From Akebia trifoliata (taxonomy: Eukaryota; Streptophyta; Magnoliopsida; Ranunculales; Lardizabalaceae): a stretch of DNA of 64,000 nucleotides. The notes beneath the pieces were generated by a model. That model made no database searches. It saw only the letters and a program-made list of their open reading frames with translations, and was not told the DNA's origin. The number at the start of each line of letters is the position of its first letter. The first letter of the stretch is position 1. Position numbers and translations under genes: made by a program. Below are positions 22,693 to 33,244 of the stretch, in pieces. Location of the stretch: positions 25,291,021 through 25,355,020 of the forward strand of contig CM030718.1 of assembly GCA_017979445.1 (NCBI GenBank), in the 5' to 3' direction.

Positions 22693-22895
22693 GAAAGAGT
22701 ATAAATCCAATACGGTGTCCCGTTCCAATAAATAAGAATGATGTCTATGTGTCATATTTTGGTTGGAGAATAAATACATCGGACTGCATGCACGACTCAA
22801 TTAGGACCTTAAGGTGTCTTAAAACTCTAGTAAGAGCATGCCCCATGAACACTGTTCTTATTTTATAGGAACAGGACACTGTATTCGATCCTAAG
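22693..22895. mobile_element. Foldback MITE, plus a second left end at about 22913
   Basis: The left end (aatccaatacggtgtcccgt, tccaataaataagaatgatg) is inverted at the right (gatcgaatacagtgtcctgt, tcctataaaataagaacagt). A further left-end-like copy (aagtaccgtgtcccattcct) begins about 20 bp later without a partner. Confidence 0.65.
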
Positions 22896-22970
22896 TCCTA
22901 AAAAAAAAAAAAGAATCAGATCAAGTACCGTGTCCCATTCCTATATAATAGGAATGTTGTTTATGTGGCA

Positions 22971-23977
22971 CGCATTTTTGTGGGATTTTAAAGGACTTAA
23001 TCAAATCGTTTTCTACATTGCATGTAGCCTTATGTGTTCCTTTATAATTTGCTCATTATTTCAGATGCCATTGAGTTTTCAAAAATTTTGCCCGCCTTCC
23101 CCAAATATTTTGGTGACTAAGACTGACCTTGTACGGTTTTGTGAATATTTCACAAAGTTTTCAAACTGATGAAATACACTTTAGCCTTCCCACAAAATCT
23201 TTTGATAATTGAGGCATCCACTCTACCAATTTGGTGGATATTTGAGATACCCTTTTATTTTCAAACTAATGACATGTACCCCCTTGACCTTGTTCTTCCT
23301 TTATTGACTAACAAAAAATATCCTAAGTACCCTCATTTTCAACTTGAATTAAAAACCCTGAATTTTATCTTCATAATGTTAGTCATTGTCAAAATTTTCA
23401 ACATTTGTATCAAATTAATTTTAATCTATGTATCCTCATTTTTAATTCATCCTTTTGGACATCGCCTTAATCTCTTGTAGAAAACCTGGATTTTTCTATA
23501 ACGTATCTCTCTATCATATCTTGTTCTTTAGATTTTAAAAGTTAAATGTAGATTAATCTTATGGTTGAAGATGAGGATAAATTTGTTTACCCAAGATGTT
23601 GGAGATAAGGGGTTTTGAAAAGATAAATCCAAGGTTTTTTTTTCAAAATTTTAGATTGAAAACGAGGGCAAAGTGGTCATTTTTGCAATAGTCTATTAGA
23701 GAAGACTGATGTCAAGGAGCTTGTACTTAGAGAGTATTTAAAATACTTTATGTCAAATTGATGACAACATTACCTAACTTGACTTTGGTCTTATATCATA
23801 GACTAACACGAAATTACTTAAATGCCTCTTTCTTCAACCTCTAACGAAAAAACTTGAATTTTTATCCAAAATCAATCTTCTTCAAGCTCCTCAACTTACC
23901 ATTAACCAATAGTCCCTCTAAAAATGTAGAAAACTTTGAATCTGTTTAGACTCGTCATTGTAATAATGTAGAAAATT
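22971..23977. other. Non-coding, old repeat text
   Basis: Two frames of 79 and 103 codons are open here, but they are Phe/Leu/Ile-rich with no domain, and the DNA has variants of phrases such as ttttgaccttg with ttactaacaaaaa. I see no supportable gene. Confidence 0.5.
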
Positions 23978-24292
23978 GTTGATCTTGATGTTGAGTTTAG
24001 TCCCACATCAGATACTCATTGCCTTGTCTTTTTCCTTATAAGTTCCCGGGCCTCTCCACTCATTGCCAATTGGTCTTGAGTTGGACCTCTAGTTTTAACA
24101 TGGTATCAGAGCTCTAGTCCGTATAGATTACGAGTTCAAATATTTCCACCCTTATGAGTGAGGGGAAGTGTTGAGTGTACATTTTCCTCCACTTTTGAGT
24201 GAGTCATACCTCAGTTAAGCCTCAATTCTCCCTTCTCCAAGTAAGAGATACATTGTTTCATATCAATGTATCTCATCTAAAAAGAAAGGTAT

Positions 24293-24455
24293 TGTTGGAG
24301 AATAATATATGTAGTAATATCAATTAGGATATTTTACATTAGGAAATTCTAATAAATTAGAATATTTATATTATGCTAGTTTCCTTATCTTGGTTGATGT
24401 AATCCTTGTAAATATCCTATCATAGTTCAAGTAATATTCATCCAAGAATTTATCG
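24293..24455 (+). mobile_element. Copia LTR, same family as 11116-11296
   Basis: It starts tgttggagaataatatatgt and tracks the 11116 LTR closely (gaaattctaataaattagaa, ggttgatgtaatccttgtaa). It is preceded by the same 3' internal sequence and purine tract (tcatatcaatgtatctcatc, aaaaagaaagg). Confidence 0.8.
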
Positions 24456-24579
24456 TGACTGCCTTCTCAATCACTTCTTGAAGTATCTTCTGTCCATTGC
24501 TCTTAATATGACAGCCCTGAGGAGCGCTTCAAGCTCTTCAAACACAACTGAGGACTGGAATCTCTATTTTACATGCACC

Positions 24580-24975
24580 ACACTAACAACCCCAACACTA
24601 TGATTATTTCTCAACTTTTAATTGGCGAAAATTATTCTACTTGGAGTAGAGCAATGGAGATGGCTCTCAACACTAAAAACAAACCTGGATTTATTGATGG
24701 CTCCATTACCAAGTCGATTGATTAAAATGATCCTAACCTTCTTCAATGGACACGCTGCAATAATATGATCAATTCTTAGACCCTCAACTCTAAGGAACTA
24801 GAATTTAGCGTAATCTACGCTGGGACTGCATATGAGGTATGGAATGATCTTAAGGAAAGATTCTCCCAAATTAATGCATCTCGTCTTTTTCAATTACAAA
24901 GAGACATTATTTCTCTTCACCAAGAAAAAAACATTAATGACTAGCTATTTTGCCCGTTAAAAGGGACATTAGGAT
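24580..24975 (+). pseudogene. Copia gag, N-terminal region, with stop codons
   Basis: The plus-strand frame gives the gag pattern LIGENYSTWSRAMEMAL, then KPGFIDGSI, LQWTRCNNM, AYEVWNDLKERFSQ and RLFQLQRDI. It has in-frame stops after the KSID, NMINS and NIND segments. This is the capsid-like N-terminal half common to plant Copia gags. No protease, integrase or RT follows. It is a dead remnant. Confidence 0.82.
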
Positions 24976-25145
24976 GAATTATATGCCTTAAATCCTCTTC
25001 CTAACTGTACTCATGGAGCATTGAAAATTTCAGTTGAGTACCAACCTCGTGATAATTTCCCACATTGGACACTCATTGCCTTGTCTCTCTTCTTATAAGT
25101 TCCTAGGCCTCTCCACTCATAACCAATTGGTTTTGAGTTTGACCC

Positions 25146-26044
25146 CAAATTTATCACTTGAGGTGACATATGTGATTCTTATATGTCTTTCTTGAGAAAG
25201 TTAAAATATTTTTATTTTTATTTTTTTGTGAACCTTTCACGAATGAAACACATATTTGCAAACTTTATAAAACATTGTAGAGTCTTAAGCAGGTCCCTCA
25301 TGTTTTGATCAGCTTCATCTATTTTCTTTTTTCTATCAATTGTAAATTTAGTCACCCTACATCTAAAAGACTTCTCACTATCTTCTAGTGTGAAGGCCCA
25401 TCAAATTCTCAACTTTATGTTATTAGTCCCGTGGAAGGATAAATTTGCAAGCCACAGAAATAATGAAACTGGTCATTAAAATGTTTGAGATATTATTTGA
25501 TCTCTAGGTTCCGGCCTATCAACTATATTGCTCGGTAGCAGAGATTCCCACCTAGCCATCGTCGTTTGGAAAACGATCAAAGAGAATGAGATCCTAGAAA
25601 AAGAAGTATGCAGATCCCTGGATTCTTGGAATTTCATCGCGATATGCTAGGAGAGGTTCTAGTCTCAAGGATTCCCACGCTTCTTAGTCAAAAATAAAAG
25701 GAGGTAAGATTAAAAACATGGAAGATAGAAATTCCCACTCTATAAATAGAGGAGAAAGGCCACACCCTAAGGTACACGATTTTGACTCATAAAAATTCTG
25801 TCAAATCTTCTATGGGATCTAACTTAAGTATTGGAGGCTTTGTGTATCAGGGAATAGGAACGATTGAGAGAAGATCCTACACACGGGAGAATGGAGATCT
25901 CGAGGTGATCACGAAAATCACCTCGACAAGTCCTTTTGGATTTGAACCTAATTTTTTTTCATATGAAAATGCAACCATCTCAATATAAAAATTGAATATT
26001 GAACCATCACTTCCAACTTGTTCAAATGTTAAGGATTTGGTATA
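25146..26044. other. Non-coding stretch left of duplicated block A
   Basis: No gene. It contains an inverted segment around 25900 (gagatctcgaggtgatcacg facing aaaatcacctcgac). It has no counterpart next to block B, so it marks unique sequence outside the duplication. Confidence 0.5.
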
Positions 26045-26277
26045 GAGTCGTGATAATCTAACTACCCCACGTGGCACACTCAATCGACTCTCCTAACGTA
26101 ACAAATTCTGGAATCGAAGATCTAGACATCTCTAGATGCATTATTCCTTCGAGATACACATTTTTATGGGGAAGTGCACTTTTGTATCCCAAGAGTATAG
26201 ATCTATGGTTTCCAAACTTGTCACTTCAAGAGAGTCGATTGAGTGTGCCACATGAGGTAGTCAGATTATCAAGATTC
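26045..26277. mobile_element. Mutator-type MITE, 233 bp (family M1, copy 2)
   Basis: The target duplication TTTGGTATA is perfect at 26036-26044 and 26278-26286. The inverted ends are gagtcgtgataatctaacta and gaatcttgataatctgacta, then ccacgtggcacactcaatcg facing its complement. The left edge of duplicated block B falls inside its counterpart at 52297. Confidence 0.9.
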
Positions 26278-26514
26278 TTTGGTATATTCTTCATGGGATT
26301 GAAAATCTTTGCCTCTTAGTGTTCGTGCAAAAATTGTTGAGCTTCTCCTTTGGACTCCTCGGCAGTAGGAGTAGGATGCCTTTTAACGGAACTCTGCCAC
26401 TTAAGTCATTGCATAATCTAAGAGTGCTTAGTTAGTAAATTTAAATGAATCATATATGATACTCTTCTCTTATTTATAGATTCTTTAATATCTCTTTCTG
26501 TTTAGAATCATGAT

Positions 26515-27219
26515 AATCTTACTACCCCAGGCAGCAAACTCAACCGACTCTCTCTGACATGACATGTGCTAGAATCGTAGATATGTACTCTTTGAGATAC
26601 ACAATTACACTTTTATGAAGATGTTCTGTTGTGTATCCCGATGAATAAAGATCTACAATTCTAGCACAAGTCAAGTTAGGAGAGTCATTGAAGATGCCAC
26701 ATGGGGTAGGGTTGGCAATGATCTAAAATATATCCGATGTTCGAATTGGTCCGATCCGAAAAAAACATGAAAAATTGAATTCGGATTGGAATCTTTAGAT
26801 CCAAAACAATTTCGGATCAGAATTGGATCTACCCCAATCCTCTCCGTAAAAAATCCTATCCGAGCATATTTTAATAATTTTTTTGTAATTCTTAATTTCA
26901 TATAAATACATATAAATAAAATATTTTAGTCTTTTTAGTTTCCCTCTATATTTATGGTTGGAATGTAGGTTTTTTAAAAATTTTATGATTTTATATTTTT
27001 TAAATTTATTGAACATTGATCATTTGAAAATTAGGCATTTGTTTGGACTGGATCGATTTCGGATTAAGGATGAAATGAAAGGGATCGGATTCGGTTCATA
27101 TATTTATTAATTTGTTTGGATTGGATCGAGTACATGTTTTCAAATTTTTGGATCAATATTTAAGTGATATTGATCCGTTGCCAACTCTAACGTGGGGTAG
27201 TCAAATTGTCATGATATTC
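26515..27219. mobile_element. M1-family MITE split by an hAT element
   Basis: The left part 26515-26706 begins gaatcatgataatcttacta. The right part 27190-27219 is its inverted end (gtagtcaaattgtcatgata). The two halves are separated exactly by the hAT insertion at 26707-27189. Confidence 0.8.
26707..27189. mobile_element. hAT-type non-autonomous element, 483 bp
   Basis: The terminal repeats are tagggttggcaatgatc and tagagttggcaacggatc. The 8-bp target duplication is ACATGGGG (26699-26706) against ACGTGGGG (27190-27197), one mismatch. The interior is rich in ggattcggat words. The allele in block B (56732-57150) is 419 bp because it lost an internal segment. Confidence 0.85.
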
Positions 27220-27328
27220 TGACTCAAAGATTTTCGCTCGGTCGACATGGCAAGTGCACAGAACTGTAGATCTTACAGTTCTATACACTTACCACGTCAA
27301 CCGAGTACGGAGTGAATGATTCAAGTCA
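27220..27328. mobile_element. Small foldback, about 110 bp
   Basis: The left arm (ctcggtcgacatggcaagtg, agaactgtaga) is inverted on the right (ctcggttgacgtggtaagtg, agaactgta). The arms pair with almost no loop. It is also present in block B at about 57181-57290. Confidence 0.65.
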
Positions 27329-27549
27329 GATTATCATTAGGCTTATAAATATATATGTGAGGTAGTCTTATAAATATATATGTGAGGGGTGGGTGGGTTG
27401 AGGGAGATAAATCCGTTTCTTTTTATCCAAAAGTTATCAATCCAATTTTCAATGAGTTAACAATCGCTAATGATTCCTCATCTGTGACTTTTTTTTAGGG
27501 GAGATTATATTCCTCACTAAAAGGTAAGTGAAAATTTTCAAATAAAGAA

Positions 27550-28304
27550 GGGAAAATTTCTTAAAGAACCGTTGCAGAGGGATTTCTTTTTAAATAGTCC
27601 CTAAATATTTTTTCAATGATTGTTTGGCAAGACATTTAGTTAACTTTTTCTTTCTAAATGGTTCCTGGAACTCATCTCCCACATTTCTCATTATTGAATG
27701 CCCTAGCCATTTGAACTCATCGTTTTATATCCAAAAAGAGGACTCCATTATATCAGAAAAGATTTAAGAAAGAAGAAGAAATCATTTTCAAAGACTTTTT
27801 CAAATATTTTAAAGATATATGTAAAAAATTAGGGTTTTTACACTTTTTTTTATATAAATTTTTAATGAAAATCGATCAATAATGATTCTTTTGGGTTGAA
27901 ATCATTTAAACAAGTTGTTATCTCAAGTTTTTAGTTGACATTTTCATGTATTTTAGTTAGAAAAACTCAAAAATTGAATGGGTTGGATTTATCAGTGTCG
28001 AGTTCACTACTTTTTATTTTAACAAATGGTGAACTCAACAGTAATTAAAAAAGCGTTGAGTTTGACAGTAAATAAAAAGTGGTGAACTCAATAGTAAATA
28101 GTGGTGAATTCAATATTAAAAAATGTGAACTCGACACTAAATATAAAAATGTCAAGTTCGACAGTAAAAATTATGAACTCAACAGTACAAAGAACTATTA
28201 AGAAAGTAAAAAATTTTACTAATTGTCCTGTCAAGTTAACATGCAAAACTTAAGGACTATTTAGAAAGAAACCCTTTAACAAGCGACCTTTAAGTAATTT
28301 TCCT
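27550..28304. mobile_element. Mutator-type element, 755 bp, non-coding
   Basis: The 9-bp target duplication AATAAAGAA is perfect at 27541-27549 and 28305-28313. The inverted ends are gggaaaatttcttaaagaac and aggaaaattacttaaaggtc, continuing through ggatttctttttaaatagtcc and its relatives. The interior contains a degenerate repeat of (gaactcaacagtaaat)-type words at about 27995-28200. The block B copy is at 57503-58243, and a fragment lies near 11621. Confidence 0.85.
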
Positions 28305-30649
28305 AATAAAGAAAGAAAAAAAAAAAAGGTCAAACATGATTAGAACACACCAAGCATGAGCTAAGCAAAATAGTTTTTAAATCATACATGCTAAAAAAAA
28401 CCTTTTATAGGCGCCAAACGTTTTCTACAGTCCTCTCTCAATCACTCACTCACTTAGTGGGTGTGAGGACGCCAACCATGTATGCTAGAAAAACCTATTT
28501 TAGGCGGCACTCCTTTCGATAAGGATGTATTTTTAAATGCACCGTGAATTTTGGGACAGTGTCTTAAAAAAGATTAAATTAACTAAAATCATGAATATTG
28601 ATGATTCAAATTGTTGAGATCAACCATTCAAAACTCAATCATTTGAATTGTTGATCACAATGATTCATGTTCAAACGTCAATACTGACAATTGTAAAATG
28701 CTTGGTGTTGACAATTTAAATCATTGGTCACAACCATCCATGTTAAATGTCGAAATCAACTATTTATAATTGGTGTTCACGACAAATGTAAAAGGTTGAG
28801 CTCAATGATTTGAACTGTCAATTTTGATAATTTGAGTCACCCAAATCACAAATTGAAAGTGGGTGAGAGGGCATTAAGAAAGAAAAGTTAAGTAAAGAGA
28901 CCATCAAATTATTACTACACAAAAACGGAGGGTCTTTAGAAAGAAATCCCTCTATTAGGAATCATTTAAGCAATTTTTCCTATTAAAAAAAAAATTAATA
29001 ACATAATAATAACATAAAAGTGGAACCTTATGATGAGATATAACCTCACAAGAGATGTGTCAAAGATTATTCATTGGGATTATCAGTCTCCTTGGTCAGG
29101 ATAACAGTTCAATGGCATAAAAAGAGGATCTTATTTGGAGAACAAGTTTTTGATCAATTTATGTGATTAAACCAGTAATCTAATTTAATTAAGCATTGGA
29201 GATTCTTTGGTATATAATATATTGATGCCCTCAACATCAATGACGAAGGATTACTTTTAACATAAGATATTAATAATCTTAAGATATTGATAATCACGAA
29301 AAAACCACTCCACACCCATAAATAGAAATCTAATGAATTTATCAAATCTAAATAGTTAAACACTTATATACATACTTGAACCAAAAGATTCTCTTGTGAC
29401 TCCAAAAATGTTCCAATAAGCATAAGACCGTTTTATTTATTTATTTATTTTTGGTTGTTTAGGAACATACAAATCCGTAACTCCATCCATGTATTGATCT
29501 TATATGCATTGAACCTATCCTGCTGGGAAAATAGAGTGTGGAAAATAAGAAAATCAAAATTTTGGGATTTTGAGGTGCAAAAATATCGATTTCTTCAAGA
29601 CTTTATTTGTCTCCACTCGTAGAAGAGTTTGTTGACGAGTTGTCGATAAAATAGCCTCCAAAATCCAACAAAGCCATTGTGAGAATTTACAAACAACAAT
29701 CTTGATAATTCTCTACGAAATAGTATATATTCTTCGACTTTGATAATTTGGAAAAACTAAAATACTTCACAATTTATTGGAAAACTCTAGTTGAATTTAA
29801 ATCTAAATGTAAAAAATACAAAGTTAAATTCTTCAAAAAATTAGAGTGATTTGACCTAAATGTCAATCCTATTTATAGAGATTGATAGGATTCTTAAATA
29901 TTTCTCCATAAAGACATTTGAATGAAAGATGTGTCCTTTCATCTCATGATTTAACTGGGAAACCATGGCGATAGGTTGTTGTAATAGTCCTCCTTGAAAT
30001 TAGCATAAAAAAAAAAGTCAAGGGATATATCCATTCATAAATATTAATAAATAACGGAAAGATCATTCATGAAAACTCAAAGGACATGACTCTCCATAAA
30101 TAATTAATCATTTGCATCTTTTAAAAAACTTATTTAATCAAAAAATAAATTTTATAAAATAAAATCCCAACAAAAATTAGAGACAAGATTAATAGTCTTT
30201 TTACTTACTTTGTTATATGTTGGAAAACTTCGAATTTCCATGGTATTGAGTATCCCAAAAGGCTGAGCATATAAATTAAATTAAAAAATTAGAAAATTAG
30301 TGAAACAAAAGAAAAAAAATACTAATAATAATGAAAGTGAGGCATGACGCATGTGTGTAGGATCCTATTGTAAGAAACTACCAAATTCATCTACGTCATG
30401 AAGTCCATAATAATGAAAGTCATCGGACTTTGAAGCGAGCACGCCGCGTCAGAATTTTGAAGGAGCCCTAGTCGTTACAAGAGTCAAGACACGTGAAATT
30501 TTGAATTTGTTTCACACCCTTACATGTCTGCCAAATTTAGGAGTACCTCTTAGGAAAGTGACAACTGAAATCTTTTATTACCAAAATACCCTTACATGGT
30601 TAATCCTACAGTGTATTTAACGTTAACAAAACCAATGGTACAGTGATTG
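28305..30649. other. Non-coding spacer of block A
   Basis: It is collinear with 58244-60147 as far as about 30230. It includes a further terminal-repeat end of the 27550 family at about 28925-28985 and runs of atgattcaaattgttgagat-type words at 28585-28880. No gene is seen. After about 30240 the sequence is specific to block A. Confidence 0.6.
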
Positions 30650-31630
30650 TAGGGGTGTCAATGGATAGCCGAAATCCGAATTCGAATTCGAATTCAAATT
30701 CGAAAAATCGGATATTATTTGAAATTTTCGAATATTGGATTCGGATTCGGATGTTATTTTAACATTCGAATGAGTTTCGGATACGAATTCGGATATTACG
30801 AAATCGAATTCGATAATATCCGCTCCGATTATAAATACATGTATTACGTATTCATGTTATATAACAAAACTTATTTATATATATATATCCTCGTGTATTC
30901 AAGTTTTACAACGAAATTTAACTTGAATGTTATCTTCTCAACCAAAACACAAACCAGCGTGGGTTTCGACCGTGGGTTTTGACCATGGATTTCGACTATG
31001 CAGCTCCCCATAGCCACCTTCTTCTCCGGCCGGCGAACATGAAGGTTGGTATTTCCTCCTCTCTCTCTTTTCTCTCTCTCTCTCTCGCTCTCTCTCTTCT
31101 CCTCTCTCTCTCCACACACACACACACAAAAGTAAAACTAAAACCCTCTTTTGTCGATTGTGCGAGCTCCATATCCACATATTCTCCGGTCGGCGATCAT
31201 CAGGTAGAACTTCATCTCTCTCTCTCTCTCTCTCTCTCTTCTCCTCTCTCTCTCTCTCTCTGTGTAAAACCGTATATTTTATTCGAATTTTTCATAATTT
31301 TTTTTCAAAAATCAAGTTTATTTGATTTTAAATCATTTTTTTTTTTGCAAAAATCAAAGCTTATTTGATTTGTAGACTGAAATACATTGAAGATTATAAT
31401 TTCTGAAATTAGGAAAATCGATTTGATTTTTGCCGATTGAATCCAATTTTGTTAGGGTTTTATCGAATCGGATATTATCGGATATCCGATAAGTTTTTCG
31501 AATTCGAATTCGAATCTTGGTTAATGATATCCGATCGGATTCGAATTCGAATTCGGATATCAATATTTTTTTCGAATTCGAATTCGGATATAGCACTATC
31601 CGATCGGATAGCTATCCGTTGACAGCCCTA
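30650..31630. mobile_element. hAT-type non-autonomous element, 981 bp
   Basis: The terminal repeats are taggggtgtcaatggatagc and tagggctgtcaacggatagc. The perfect 8-bp target duplication AGTGATTG is at 30642-30649 and 31631-31638. Subterminal regions are arrays of gaattcgaattcg and ggatatccga. The middle has two related blocks (ctccggccggcgaacat and ctccggtcggcgatcat), each followed by a CT microsatellite (about 31066-31110, 31216-31262), and a CA run. It has no transposase. The CT/GA frames on both strands are low-complexity. Confidence 0.9.
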
Positions 31631-31742
31631 AGTGATTGGGCTGACACTGCGTTAAACATTGACGCATGTACAGAATCATTAGATGTTTTTTACTCCCATC
31701 TCAAGGAAAATCATCTATGGTTATGTGCTCACTTCCACCCGT

Positions 31743-32690
31743 TATTAGCAATTTCTCATTTAATTCTTGAAAAAATCATGAATTTTTTTTTTTTTTTTTT
31801 TCAACGTTAGTCTCCACATTATTGAACTATTCTGAGTAATTTAGAGAATTTAAGTTTGAAAAGTATAAAACGCATTTTTATGAATTTTATGAATTTTTAT
31901 AAAACTCAATAAATAAATAAAATACTATTGTAACTTGTTGTATGTTGCAAAATATAAACTTATAAATTGTGATGTGTAACACAAATAAACTTTGAAGTGC
32001 ATAGACGGAGCTAGTGAGAAATTGGTGAGAGACAATTACCCTTACAGAACTTTGAGAAACCCCTATATTTTCAACTACATGTCCCATTTGTCCCCACTCA
32101 CTCACCCCTCCCCCTCCCCCTCCCCCTCCCCTCCTTTTCAATTTTCTGTTAATGACATTACCTCTTGACCAAACATTCTCCGATGCTAATTAAAATGATA
32201 ACTACCTAAATATCATTTTCTTCAACTTTTAATAAAAAAAAAATCTCTAAATTTCTCCCTAAAATCATCCATCTTCAAGTTCTTCAACTATACAACAAAT
32301 CATAGTTTTACCCCACTACAAAAAAATCCTAACTCTGCTCTTGTTGAAGTGATCAGAATTCAAAATTTTGTAAGAATTGACATATTTATGTGATAAATAG
32401 TTATTTATCTTTAAAAAAATAATGAGATGACCCTCTACATTTATTTGATATTACATCTTAATTTTTTAAATTGATGATTTATCTCTTACTTTGATGTTCT
32501 TTTAAAAATTAATGGAACAATACCTTCAATGTCCTCATTATCACCACCATCACTATCATATGTCCGAAATTTTTATTTTCAAATTTTTGAAATGAAACAG
32601 ATAATACACTAATGAAGCATATGGCGCATATTTCTCATTTATCAAACTCGAATTTTTCATGAATCGAATTTTTACCGACAAGACTTTTAC
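31743..32690. repeat. Upstream flank of kinase A, paralogous to 36587-37970
   Basis: Words such as ttagcaatttctcatttaat, cttgttgtatgttgcaaaat, and gaaatgaaacagataataca match 36587 onward in order (ttagcaatctcctgtttaat, cttgttgtatgttggaaag, gaaatgaaacggataataca). This is the flank of the ancestral kinase unit. It is missing upstream of kinase B. A CCCCCT-repeat lies at about 32106-32131. Confidence 0.8.
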
Positions 32691-33244
32691 TTCAGCGCAG
32701 TATTTGAACACAATGTGATAGGAGGTCGCCTTAGCATTTGCCGCATGACTAAATACACTGGAATGAATAGTAGGCCAATTAAAAAGGGTTCAAAAACAGA
32801 AGGGTCACCAAAGCAACAGCGCAAATTAGCACGATGACAACCTAACAAGTGCATGTTAGCACAAAAAATAAAAATAAAAAGCATACCTTTTGCTTCAAAA
32901 CCGCGAAAGAGACGTAACCGTTTGCTTTCTGTAGTGGCTAGCCATGGCCTTATCATAACGAATCTGTCTACCGTACCATCCTCTTTCCACAAGAACAAGG
33001 ACCCATTCGTGATTCATCGAAAATGAAAATCTTCTCCAAAGTTTCGCTATAATGCGCCGTCTTCACCTGTGCAATTTAGTGGGACCGAATTCAACGACTA
33101 CTCCATCATCACAACATCTTCCAAGTTCCAACCCCAAATCTCTTCAAACCAAAACTCATCAAATTCTTAAAACCCTAACAATTTTTTATTTTATTTTTTC
33201 TAAAATTAGGGTATCTGAATATTTTCTGTGTATCCTTCATCCAT

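Larger units (their letters stand above)
23978..25145 (+). mobile_element. Small LTR retrotransposon (TRIM-type) with a Copia fragment inside
   Basis: The left LTR (23978-24100) begins tgttgatcttgatgttgagt. It contains tcccacatcagatactcatt and ends at aaca, immediately before tggtatcagagc (24101), the tRNA-Met primer-binding site. A similar LTR segment (tcccacattggacactcatt ... ttttgagttt) is at about 25048-25140. The space between holds a Copia LTR (24293-24455) of the family seen at 11116 and a dead gag. It is a nested, scrambled remnant. Confidence 0.62.

Noticed and set aside
22930..23480. Two consecutive hydrophobic frames (79 and 103 codons)
   Set aside because: Composition follows AT-rich repeat text, with no domain or splice structure; not supportable as genes.
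30938..31368. Open frames on both strands across CT/GA tracts in the hAT element
   Set aside because: Products are Ser/Leu or Arg/Glu runs made by microsatellites, with no domain.
31887..32141. Minus-strand frame starting MKRRGGGGGGGGV
   Set aside because: The Gly run comes from a CCCCCT repeat; the rest is featureless.
32687..32998. Minus-strand 103-codon frame upstream of kinase A
   Set aside because: The matching region in block B (60147-60440) has indels that break the frame, so it is not conserved as coding.
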